A stretch of 6,697 nucleotides of DNA, taken from contig DAOVNW010000054.1 of the NCBI GenBank assembly GCA_030630095.1, forward strand, positions 1 through 6,697, in the 5' to 3' direction. The position numbers were made by a program, and so were the translations under genes. Source of the DNA: Candidatus Omnitrophota bacterium (lineage in GTDB: Bacteria; Omnitrophota; Gorgyraeia; JAGLLT01). Shown in pieces: positions 1-6,016 of the stretch. Numbering within the stretch: the first letter of the stretch is position 1; every line of letters begins with the position of its first letter. The notes beneath the pieces were generated by a model, which saw only the letters and a list, made by a program, of their open reading frames with translations, ran no database searches and was not told where the DNA came from.

Positions 1-531
1 GCCTTTAGTTATGAATTAGGAGAGCACTTAGAGGCTTACGGTAAGCTGATAGCGACTGATAAAATAAAAAAGTACACCCTTATTGACAACCCGGAAATAA
101 TTGCCGGCCAGCTTTTCAATGAAGAGTACAGCTATCTTTATGTTCTTAATTATCACCGTAACGCCCAGGCTGTACGATTAACAGTTAAAAGTCCCGCCGG
201 TAAAGAAGAGATTATTATACCGTTTGAGGAAAAGTTGTTAATGCCGCCTACATACGGTTTTATTACGCCGATTAATCTAAGATTAAGCGAAGAAGCTGTT
301 TTAAAGTATGCTACCTCCGAACTTTTGTCTATGGATGTCTCCGGCGGCCGGATAAAATTTGAGGTCGCGGGCCATCCTGATCTCAAAGGCGGTTTGGTGC
401 TGGAGCTTTCTGAAGAACCCAAACGAGTTTTGATTGACGGCAAGGAAGGGTCCTTTCGTTATAAAGACGGGAAGCTGTTTCTGTCATACTCTCATCAGGA
501 GAAGCCTTTTCAGGTAGTCGTTAGTATATAG
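1..531 (+). CDS. C-terminal fragment of a probable beta-galactosidase-like glycoside hydrolase
   Basis: Frame 1 is open from the window edge to a TAG stop, giving the last 176 residues of a protein whose start lies outside. An internal ATG at 241 lies in mid-domain and is not the true start. The first residues (AFSYELGEHLEAYGKLIATD) look like the end of a catalytic domain. After them come alternating beta-strand-like segments, including a PINLRLSEEAVLKYATSELL stretch and a later LVLELSEEPKRVLIDGKEG stretch. This pattern resembles the C-terminal beta-sandwich of GH35/GH42-type beta-galactosidases, where a strand with a 'YATSEL' motif precedes a closing sheet. No catalytic residues are visible because that part is missing, so the family call is an inference from the tail alone. 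It could equally be the tail of another carbohydrate-active enzyme. It is followed by a terminator-like hairpin and appears functionally separate from the folate/purine genes downstream. Confidence 0.5.
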   Translation, partial: AFSYELGEHLEAYGKLIATDKIKKYTLIDNPEIIAGQLFNEEYSYLYVLNYHRNAQAVRLTVKSPAGKEEIIIPFEEKLLMPPTYGFITPINLRLSEEAVLKYATSELLSMDVSGGRIKFEVAGHPDLKGGLVLELSEEPKRVLIDGKEGSFRYKDGKLFLSYSHQEKPFQVVVSI

Positions 532-548
532 CGAAAAATTAAATACTA

Positions 549-571
549 ACCGGACGGCACGGTATTTTTTT
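549..571 (+). terminator. Probable weak Rho-independent terminator after the glycoside hydrolase
   Basis: ACCG (549-552) pairs with CGGT (560-563) around a 7-nt loop, followed by A and seven Ts (565-571). It starts 17 nt after the stop codon. The stem is only 4 bp, so it is weak by itself. Position and T-run make it the likely end of the upstream transcript. Confidence 0.5.
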
Positions 572-604
572 GGTTCTTTCTTGTTTAAGTTGGACGAAAG
601 AACC
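572..604. repeat. 9-bp perfect inverted repeat (hairpin) directly after the terminator T-run
   Basis: GGTTCTTTC (572-580) and GAAAGAACC (596-604) are perfect reverse complements separated by 15 nt. The hairpin begins at the base after the preceding T-run. It has no T-run of its own on the + strand, and on the - strand it would be followed by As. It is therefore not a canonical terminator in either direction, but it could stabilise the 3' end of the upstream mRNA against exonucleases. Confidence 0.6.
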
Positions 605-626
605 TGATTGCATCGATTAAAAAACC

Positions 627-686
627 GATTACAACGATATACTAATAGAAGTTAATCTCTGTAATCTTTTAATAATCTGTGTAATC
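627..686. repeat. 20-nt-spaced imperfect direct repeat with an inverted partner
   Basis: TTAATCTCTGTAATC (652-666) and ATAATCTGTGTAATC (672-686) match at 13 of 15 positions with a 20-nt period. GATTACA (627-633) is the exact reverse complement of TGTAATC, which occurs in both copies (660-666 and 680-686). The upstream arm can therefore pair with either one. No function is evident. It may be a decayed dispersed intergenic repeat. Confidence 0.5.
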
Positions 687-774
687 ATGGGGCTTTCTTA
701 ATTTGTTTTAATAACATGCAAATTATTAAGTTATAGAAACCTATTCAACTTAATTAAGAATGACCCATTTTTTT
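687..774. repeat. Long imperfect inverted repeat ending in a T7 run
   Basis: The left arm 687-703 pairs with the right arm 752-768: ATGGG with CCCAT, two mismatches around one C-G pair, then TTCTTAATT with AATTAAGAA. That is 15 pairs of 17 aligned positions. Seven Ts (768-774) follow immediately. The 48-nt interior has its own inverted repeats. TTAATAA (708-714) pairs with TTATTAA (723-729). A competing hairpin at 725-754 pairs TTAAGTT plus ATAG with CTAT plus AACTTAA. The element ends right before the -35 box of the lipoprotein promoter. It could be a large-loop terminator insulating that promoter, or a palindromic repeat. High AT content raises the chance of coincidental pairing. Confidence 0.5.
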
Positions 775-775
775 C

Positions 776-804
776 TTGAATTGGCTTATTGTTCGTGTGA
801 TAAT
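776..804 (+). promoter_or_regulatory. Predicted sigma-70-type extended -10 promoter for the lipoprotein/purH/folC/mnmE run
   Basis: TTGAAT (776-781) is separated by exactly 17 nt from GATAAT (799-804). GATAAT matches the -10 consensus at five of six bases and is preceded by an extended -10 TG (796-797, TGTGATAAT). Transcription would start near 811 and give a leader of about 75 nt. No other comparably good promoter was noticed in the short gaps before purH, folC or mnmE. Confidence 0.6.
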
Positions 805-846
805 AAATTACCTGTTTAGTTTTAAAAGATGCTGGTTAAGGCGGCA

Positions 847-872
847 ATATACTCCTTGAAGATTAAGTATAT
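847..872 (+). other. Hairpin in the lipoprotein leader, with a possible anti-Shine-Dalgarno
   Basis: ATATACT (847-853) and AGTATAT (866-872) form a perfect 7-bp stem around a 12-nt loop, ending 3 nt before the ribosome binding site. CTCC (852-855) straddles the stem top and could alternatively pair with GGAG (877-880) of that site. The leader therefore has two mutually exclusive foldings. Whether this is regulatory cannot be told from the sequence. Confidence 0.35.
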
Positions 873-875
873 AGC

Positions 876-881
876 GGGAGG
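876..881 (+). promoter_or_regulatory. Ribosome binding site of the lipoprotein, bearing on which ATG is used
   Basis: GGGAGG lies 3 nt before the ATG at 885 but 6 nt before the in-frame ATG at 888. The second ATG has the more usual spacing, so the actual start is more probably 888. The protein would then lose only one Met. Confidence 0.65.
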
Positions 882-884
882 AAA

Positions 885-1472
885 ATGATGAAAATAAACA
901 AGGCTTTTATTCTGGGTGTTTGCTTAATGATGCTCGCGGTACTTTTTGGCTGTGGATGGCTATCCAATGAAGAAGAGGCCAGGAAGATGGTGTTAGATAA
1001 GGATGCTCCTTTTTTAAGGATTTTAGAGGAAAAGGAAGGAGTAGATAAAAAGATAAAACAAGCCAGAAACTTACTCTCGGCTGAAAAAAAAGCGGCTAAT
1101 AACAGGATAAGAAAGATAAAAAGAGAATGCTCCGTTCAGGAAAAAAAAGTTAAGCTGGAAATTAAAGGTTTAAAAGAGGGAATTAATAAATACGTAAATA
1201 AAATAAAGAGTGATATTCGCAGTTCGTCGAGTAAATTGAAAGTGAAAAAAAGAATAGTAAGAAACCTGAACTCCTCCATTAAAGAAGCAAACGGGCTCTT
1301 GGATAAAGAGAGCCAGGCAAAGCTGACTCCTGAGGAAAGAAAGAGGTGGCAGGAGAAACTATTCGATTTAAAACTGCAGAAAAAAGACATTATGGCTGAC
1401 ATAAGTGTTTTAAACAATAAGCTGTCTGTTGAGAAAACAAAAGTCAGGCTTCTTAAGATTAAAAACAGATAA
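885..1472 (+). CDS. Predicted lysine-rich coiled-coil lipoprotein of unknown function
   Basis: I do not recognise a family for this 195-residue protein. After a short basic N-terminus (MMKINK), residues 7-22 form a hydrophobic signal segment ending in LFGC, a plausible though not ideal lipobox with the lipidated Cys at 23. It should be exported and anchored in a membrane. The following G-W lacks the Asp that retains lipoproteins in the inner membrane of enterics. From about residue 45 to 192 the protein is highly charged and Lys/Glu-rich, with regular Leu/Ile/Val spacing, suggesting long alpha-helices or coiled coil with a break near residues 137-150 (GLLDKESQAKLTPEE). No catalytic motif is visible. 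It lies 16 nt upstream of purH and behind the best promoter, so it is probably first in that operon, but nothing links it biochemically to purine or folate synthesis. A periplasmic scaffold or envelope spacer is possible but is a guess. Confidence 0.75.
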   Translation: MMKINKAFILGVCLMMLAVLFGCGWLSNEEEARKMVLDKDAPFLRILEEKEGVDKKIKQARNLLSAEKKAANNRIRKIKRECSVQEKKVKLEIKGLKEGINKYVNKIKSDIRSSSSKLKVKKRIVRNLNSSIKEANGLLDKESQAKLTPEERKRWQEKLFDLKLQKKDIMADISVLNNKLSVEKTKVRLLKIKNR

Positions 1473-1474
1473 CT

Positions 1475-1478
1475 GAGG
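1475..1478 (+). promoter_or_regulatory. Ribosome binding site supporting the GTG start of purH
   Basis: GAGG sits 10 nt before the GTG at 1489, just past the lipoprotein stop codon. The resulting N-terminus (MVKIKKALISVSDKSG) fits the usual purH start, which supports GTG over any internal ATG. Confidence 0.6.
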
Positions 1479-1488
1479 CAGAGTTAAA

Positions 1489-3072
1489 GTGGTAAAGATC
1501 AAAAAGGCCTTAATTAGCGTCTCGGATAAGAGTGGAATGACGGAATTTGCCCGGGAACTTGAAGCTCTGGGAATTGAGATAATTTCGACGGGAGGCACCA
1601 GCAAAGCGCTGAAAGAGGCGGGAATTAAGCTTAGGTCTGTTTCAGAGCTGACCGGCGCCGGCGAGATGCTTGATGGCAGAGTTAAGACCCTGCATCCTAA
1701 AATTCACGGGGGGCTTTTAGCCGCGCGCGACAACCGGAAGCACATGGAAGAGCTGAAAAAAGCCGGTATTGAATTAATAGATATGGTTGTCGTCAATCTC
1801 TATCCTTTTGAAAAGGTTATTGCCGAAGGCAGCGTTGTGCTTGAGGATGCCGTGGAAAACATAGACATCGGAGGCCCGGCATTGCTGAGAGCGGCCGCTA
1901 AGAACTATAAGTTTGTGGCGGCCGTATCTAACGCGGACAGGTATGTAGGTATTATCGAAGAGTTAAAAGATAATGATAATCATTTAAGTGAAATGACTTT
2001 GTCTGAATTGGCTGTTGAGGTTTTTGAGGTTACTGCCGGCTATGATAAGAAGATATCGGACTTTTTGAGAGCTCGTCTTGGGCCTGTTGCCGATGGAGGA
2101 GGGTTGAGCGATAATGAATTTGTTTTCTCCGGCGAGTTAGAATTGAGGCTAAAGAAAATACAGGACTTAAGATATGGAGAAAATCCTCATCAGAAAGCCG
2201 CTTTTTACAGGGATGATAAGGTTACCGAGCCAAGCGTTTGTTCTTTAAAACAACTTTCCGGCAAGGAGCTGTCTTTTAATAACATTATGGATTTAAACGC
2301 GGCCATTGAGCTTATAAAGGACTTTGAGAAGCCCGCTGCCTGCATATTGAAACACAATAATCCCTGCGGAGCCGCTCTAAGTTTCAATCTTGCCTCAGCT
2401 TACGAAAAAGCGTTAGAAAGCGACCCGCTTTCCGCTTTTGGGGGGATTGTAGGTTTGAACAAGGTTGTTGATGAAGATACGGCAGGTTTAATAAATTCCA
2501 GCAGGTTTATTGAGTGTGTAATTGCCCCTGGTTACACGGATAAGGCTGTGGAGATTCTTAAAAGGAAAAAGAATGTGAGAATTTTAGATATCCCCGATAT
2601 GAATAAGCGGGGATTGGATATTGATATTAAGAAAGTGACCGGCGGCATGCTAGTGCAGGAAAAAGATGTAGTTAAGATTGAAGCCGGAGACCTAAAAGTA
2701 GTTACCAGAAAAAAACCTACCCCTCAGGAGATAGGCTCTTTATTGTTTGCCTGGCATATATGTAAGTACGTTAAATCCAATGCCATCGTCCTGGCCGATG
2801 GCAGTCAGGCCGTAGGTATCGGAGCGGGGCAAATGAGCAGAGTCGATTCAGTTATTATTGCCATCAAGAAGGCGGGCAAAAGAGTCCGGGGCTCTGTTAT
2901 GGCGAGTGATGCTTTTTTCCCGATGAAGGACTCTATTGAAAAGGCCCACAAGGCGGGCGTCAAGGCTATAATACAGCCGGGTGGTTCCATTAGAGATGAG
3001 GAAGTGATAAAGGAAGCGGATGCCGGACAGATAGCCATGGTCTTTACGGGTATCAGGCATTTTAAGCATTAA
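1489..3072 (+). CDS. purH: Bifunctional AICAR formyltransferase / IMP cyclohydrolase
   Basis: PurH catalyses the last two steps of de novo purine synthesis in the cytoplasm: 10-formyl-tetrahydrofolate formylates AICAR, and the product FAICAR is cyclised to IMP. The 527-residue length is normal for the family. The N-terminal cyclohydrolase domain (about 1-190, MGS-like fold) shows ISVSDKSG at 9-16, STGGT at 33-37, GRVKTLHPKIHGG at 63-75 and NIDIGGP at 124-130. The transformylase part follows with RYGENPHQ at 228-235, the active-site KHNNPCG at 288-294 (Lys288/His289 correspond to the catalytic Lys-His pair), SDPLSAFGG at 311-319, QPGGSIRD at 496-503 and the typical C-terminal GIRHFKH. All landmarks are present, so it appears functional. 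Translation begins at GTG. It precedes folC by 6 nt, consistent with one transcript. Its cosubstrate is the folate form that FolC polyglutamylates. Confidence 0.97.
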   Translation: MVKIKKALISVSDKSGMTEFARELEALGIEIISTGGTSKALKEAGIKLRSVSELTGAGEMLDGRVKTLHPKIHGGLLAARDNRKHMEELKKAGIELIDMVVVNLYPFEKVIAEGSVVLEDAVENIDIGGPALLRAAAKNYKFVAAVSNADRYVGIIEELKDNDNHLSEMTLSELAVEVFEVTAGYDKKISDFLRARLGPVADGGGLSDNEFVFSGELELRLKKIQDLRYGENPHQKAAFYRDDKVTEPSVCSLKQLSGKELSFNNIMDLNAAIELIKDFEKPAACILKHNNPCGAALSFNLASAYEKALESDPLSAFGGIVGLNKVVDEDTAGLINSSRFIECVIAPGYTDKAVEILKRKKNVRILDIPDMNKRGLDIDIKKVTGGMLVQEKDVVKIEAGDLKVVTRKKPTPQEIGSLLFAWHICKYVKSNAIVLADGSQAVGIGAGQMSRVDSVIIAIKKAGKRVRGSVMASDAFFPMKDSIEKAHKAGVKAIIQPGGSIRDEEVIKEADAGQIAMVFTGIRHFKH

Positions 3073-3078
3073 TCGTAA

Positions 3079-4398
3079 ATGGACTATCGAGAGGCAGTTT
3101 TATATCTCAACTCTTTTATAAATAATGAAAAAAGCAAAAACTTTTCATACAGAAAATTCCGCCTCGAGAGAGTGCGGGAGATCCTTAATTTCTTAGGCAA
3201 TCCCCACGAAAAAATAACGGCTATTCACATAGCAGGCAGTAAAGGCAAGGGTTCGACGGCGGCTTTTATAAGCAGTATTTTGAAAAAGGCCGGCTATAAA
3301 ACAGGTCTTTATACTTCGCCTCATCTACACGATTTCCGTGAAAGGATTCAATTAAACAGCCGTAAAATTAGCAAGAGAGACCTGACGCGCGTCGTTAAAA
3401 AAGTCAAGGCCGCGGTAGATAAATATTTAGAAAAAGGAAGTACCCGCCCGACTTTTTTTGAAATTTACACCATCGCCGCTTTTTGGTACTTTAGTTATAA
3501 AAGGACTGATATTGTAGTGCTTGAGGTTGGCATTGGAGGGCGGCTTGACGCTACAAACGTTGTCCATTCCCTGATTTCTGTTATTACGCCCATTAGTTAT
3601 GAACACACGGATAAGCTCGGAAGGACGCTGGCGAAAATAGCGGCTGAAAAAGCAGCTATTATAAATGAGCGGTCGATGGTCATAAGCGCCCCTCAACCAA
3701 AGGCGGCCGAAAGAGTGATAGAGGCAAGGGCGCGGGAGGTAAAGGCTAGTTTGCTAGTTGTCGGCAAGGATGTATGCTTTATAGAGGGAAAATTTAATGG
3801 CAGGTTTCAGTCTTTTGCTATTAGAAGTATGTCCGGCAGAGTATTTAATTTAAAGACTTCTCTTTTGGGAAGGCATCAGATGATAAACGCCTCCTGCGGG
3901 GTGGCGGCCATTGAAGCCCTGAATTCTTATCATATCAAAGTAAGCTCAGGTGCTGTTGAAAGCGGCGTAAATTCTGCCAGGTGGCCGGGAAGGCTGGAGG
4001 TGGTTGCCAGAAAACCCCTCGTTGTTTTAGACGGGGCTCAGAATAAAGCCAGCGCCGGGGTGCTAAAGGAAGCTGTCTTGAAATTGTTCAAGCACAGCCG
4101 CCTGATACTGATTCTTGGAGTATCTGAGGGTAAGGATATTAAAGGCATATGTTCGGTGTTAGAAAAAATAAGTGATGTAATTATTTTAACCAAGGCCCTT
4201 CATCCCAGAGCAGCGTCTATGGATTTCATGGAAAAGTATATTTCCGACAAAAAGAAGATTTATTTAAGCGATAGTGTTAGTAATGCCCTGGAGTTGGCGC
4301 GCGAGAAGGCCGGAGAGAATGATTTGATATTGGCCGCGGGCTCTTTGTTTGTGGTAGCCGAGGCTCGAAAAATAATCAGGGCGGATAAGAATGGGTAA
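3079..4398 (+). CDS. folC: Folylpolyglutamate synthase / dihydrofolate synthase
   Basis: FolC is an ATP-dependent Mur-ligase-type enzyme that adds glutamate to folates, and in many bacteria also to dihydropteroate. It acts in the cytoplasm, and its 439 residues are typical. Visible landmarks are the P-loop GSKGKGST (53-60), TSPHLHDFRERI (79-90), FFEIYT (126-131), EVGIGGRLDATN (149-160), HTDKLG (176-181), and AEKAAI (189-194) whose Lys191 matches the carbamylated Lys of the E. coli enzyme. LLGRHQMIN (262-270), RWPGRLE (301-307) and a C-terminal domain with ILGVSEGKD (345-353) follow. The usual DGAHN motif reads DGAQN (318-322), a His-to-Gln change. No good Shine-Dalgarno precedes the ATG, which lies 6 nt after the purH stop, so coupled translation is likely. 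Its last 8 nt overlap mnmE. Sequence alone does not show whether it has dihydrofolate synthase activity, folylpolyglutamate synthase activity or both. Confidence 0.95.
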   Translation: MDYREAVLYLNSFINNEKSKNFSYRKFRLERVREILNFLGNPHEKITAIHIAGSKGKGSTAAFISSILKKAGYKTGLYTSPHLHDFRERIQLNSRKISKRDLTRVVKKVKAAVDKYLEKGSTRPTFFEIYTIAAFWYFSYKRTDIVVLEVGIGGRLDATNVVHSLISVITPISYEHTDKLGRTLAKIAAEKAAIINERSMVISAPQPKAAERVIEARAREVKASLLVVGKDVCFIEGKFNGRFQSFAIRSMSGRVFNLKTSLLGRHQMINASCGVAAIEALNSYHIKVSSGAVESGVNSARWPGRLEVVARKPLVVLDGAQNKASAGVLKEAVLKLFKHSRLILILGVSEGKDIKGICSVLEKISDVIILTKALHPRAASMDFMEKYISDKKKIYLSDSVSNALELAREKAGENDLILAAGSLFVVAEARKIIRADKNG

Positions 4399-5806
4399 TC
4401 AGAATTTTAAGCTGGGTGATACGATCGCGGCTATCGCGACACCATTAGGGGTGGGGGGCTTAAGCATCGTACGCTTAAGCGGCGGAGAGGCCCTAAAGGT
4501 TGCTGATAAGTTATTTGTCTCCGCGGATAAAAAGAAGCCTTCTCAGTTTCAAACCCATACCGTTCATTACGGCCGGGTGTTTTCTCCGCCGTCTAAAAGT
4601 AGGGGGGAGAGAGAGGAGATAGATGAAGCCCTCATGACCATTATGCGTTCGCCAAAAAGTTATACCAGGGAGGATGTAGTTGAGATAAGTTGTCATGGCG
4701 GCCTGGTTCCCGCCAGGAAGATTCTTGATTTGGTGTTGGGTTTTAGGGTAAGACTGGCTGAGCCGGGTGAATTTACCAAAAGAGCCTTCTTAAACGGAAG
4801 AATTGACTTGACGCAGGCCGAGGCGGTTCTGGACGTAATTCAGGCAAAGACCGAAGCCGGTTTAAGAGTCGCTCTTAATCATCTCAAAGGCCGCCTGTCT
4901 AAAAAAATAAAGGCAATGCGGGAGGAGTTGATTGATCTCTTGTCAGAGGTTGAAGCCTCAATTGATTTTAGCGCTGAAGATATAGAGGTTATAAGCGGAA
5001 GCTCTCTGTCTAAAAGGTTAAGAAAAAACGCTTTAGCTTTAAAAAGACTGCTTGATACTGCCGGCAGAGGTATTATATTAACCGAAGGGGCATCCGTTGT
5101 TATTTGCGGCAAGGCAAACGTTGGCAAGTCGAGCCTAATGAACGCGCTGTTAAGGGTAGAAAAAGTTATAGTGACTCCTCAGGCCGGCACAACCCGTGAT
5201 ACAATTGAGGAGTTAATTAACATTGAGGGAGTTCCTGTCAGGATAATTGATACGGCGGGTGTTCTGGAGCCGGCTGATATAGTTGAAGAGGAAAGCATTC
5301 TGCGCAGTAAAAATACAGTAAGCGGGGCCGATATAGCGCTTTTTGTTTTGGATTATAGCAGGCCTCTTTCCGCGCAGGACAAAGAGATAATAGATCATAT
5401 AAAAGACAAGGTTGTGATAGTGGTTATTAATAAAATAGATCTACCTTTGAAATTAAAGACAGAGGCCATAAAAGGTTTTTTAAAGGGCAAAGAGGTTGTT
5501 AAAATTTCAGCGGCTGAAGGCTTAAATTTAAGAAAAGTGGAAAAGGCCATTATTCGGACGCTTTTTCAGGGGCAGGGCGCCTGTGTTTCGGGCCCGATGT
5601 TGAATAACCTGCGGCATAAAAGTCTCATACGGCAGGCCTATGGCAATCTGCTAAATGCGGAAAAATCCCTTAAAAAAAGTCTTTCTTTTGAATTTATTGC
5701 GCTCGACCTAAAAGATGCCCTGGATAGATTGGGAGAAATTACGGGGGAATCTGCCTCCGGAGATATTCTGGACGCGGTTTTTTCAAAATTTTGCGTGGGA
5801 AAGTAA
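4391..5806 (+). CDS. mnmE: tRNA uridine-5-carboxymethylaminomethyl modification GTPase
   Basis: MnmE works with MnmG to place (carboxymethyl)aminomethyl groups on wobble U34 of certain tRNAs, using methylene-tetrahydrofolate, GTP and K+. The 471 residues cover the full family. An N-terminal folate-binding domain has DTIAAIATPLGVGGLSIVRL (10-29), SYTREDVVEISCHGG (90-104) and PGEFTKRAFLNGRIDLTQAE (125-144). A helical domain follows. The inserted GTPase domain has G1 GKANVGKS (240-247, Asn243 matching the K+-coordinating Asn), G2 TTRDT (267-271), G3 DTAG (287-290), G4 NKID (347-350) and G5 SAAEG (373-377). The C-terminus ends with the characteristic C-x-G-K (Cys468-Val-Gly-Lys). Glu299 aligns with the catalytic Glu282 of E. 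coli, although the residues after DTAG (VLEPADIVEE) differ from the common LRE-type sequence. The start overlaps the folC stop in ATGGGTAA, with AGGG 9 nt upstream. It is the last gene of the run. Confidence 0.97.
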   Translation: MGNQNFKLGDTIAAIATPLGVGGLSIVRLSGGEALKVADKLFVSADKKKPSQFQTHTVHYGRVFSPPSKSRGEREEIDEALMTIMRSPKSYTREDVVEISCHGGLVPARKILDLVLGFRVRLAEPGEFTKRAFLNGRIDLTQAEAVLDVIQAKTEAGLRVALNHLKGRLSKKIKAMREELIDLLSEVEASIDFSAEDIEVISGSSLSKRLRKNALALKRLLDTAGRGIILTEGASVVICGKANVGKSSLMNALLRVEKVIVTPQAGTTRDTIEELINIEGVPVRIIDTAGVLEPADIVEEESILRSKNTVSGADIALFVLDYSRPLSAQDKEIIDHIKDKVVIVVINKIDLPLKLKTEAIKGFLKGKEVVKISAAEGLNLRKVEKAIIRTLFQGQGACVSGPMLNNLRHKSLIRQAYGNLLNAEKSLKKSLSFEFIALDLKDALDRLGEITGESASGDILDAVFSKFCVGK

Positions 5807-5824
5807 TTCTTAACTGCTAAGTTT

Positions 5825-5849
5825 ACACTTTAGGTTCAACCTTATGTGT
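5825..5849 (+). other. Imperfect hairpin downstream of mnmE
   Basis: ACAC (5825-5828) pairs with GTGT (5846-5849), and AGGT (5832-5835) with ACCT (5839-5842), around a TCA loop. A T-A pair and two T.T mismatches lie between the stems. There is no T-run after it, so it is not a standard terminator. It may protect the mRNA 3' end. Confidence 0.35.
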
Positions 5850-5926
5850 CAAGTTAGAGAGTGTTGATTTTAAGAGGTTATTGGTTATTTAAACTTAAAT
5901 AATAAGGAGTTCCGTCTCGAAAGATA

Positions 5927-5955
5927 TCGCAAAATTCTCTTCGACAATTTTGCGA
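5927..5955. repeat. Hairpin A: 10-bp perfect stem with TTC apex
   Basis: The palindrome is centred on base 5941. Its 10-bp stem is followed by one C.C mismatch, two more pairs (TC/GA) and an apical TTC. It has the same overall design as the hairpin at 5981-6013. Confidence 0.75.
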
Positions 5956-5980
5956 CTCTCGGCGGAATTAATTCGGGCTT

Positions 5981-6013
5981 ATCTTTTACGTCAACTTCGT
6001 TGTCGTAAAAGAT
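5981..6013. repeat. Hairpin B: 14 pairs with one mismatch and TTC apex
   Basis: ATCTTTTACG pairs perfectly with CGTAAAAGAT. Then come one T.T mismatch, CAAC paired with GTTG, and an apical TTC (5996-5998). A stem this long in a short gap is very unlikely by chance. No T-run follows, so it is not a Rho-independent terminator. Confidence 0.8.
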
Positions 6014-6016
6014 GTC

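Noticed and set aside
153..443. Open frame on the - strand opposite the glycoside hydrolase tail
   Set aside because: It has no ribosome binding site or recognisable protein, and it lies opposite a better-supported coding frame.
652..686. Beginning of a CRISPR array
   Set aside because: There are only two imperfect 15-nt copies separated by 5 nt, with no spacer-sized gaps and no cas genes.
687..768. Small inverted-repeat transposable element (MITE)
   Set aside because: The terminal repeats are imperfect and no target-site duplication flanks them (left flank TAATC, right flank a T-run).
781..796. Sigma-54 promoter (TTGGC ... TTCGT)
   Set aside because: The -12 element lacks the required GC at the right spacing, and an overlapping sigma-70 extended -10 promoter fits much better.
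5825..5849. Rho-independent terminator after mnmE
   Set aside because: The stem is interrupted by two mismatches and no T-run follows.
5844..5867. Leader peptide (ATG to TGA, seven codons) upstream of folE
   Set aside because: There is no Shine-Dalgarno before it and no meaningful codon pattern.
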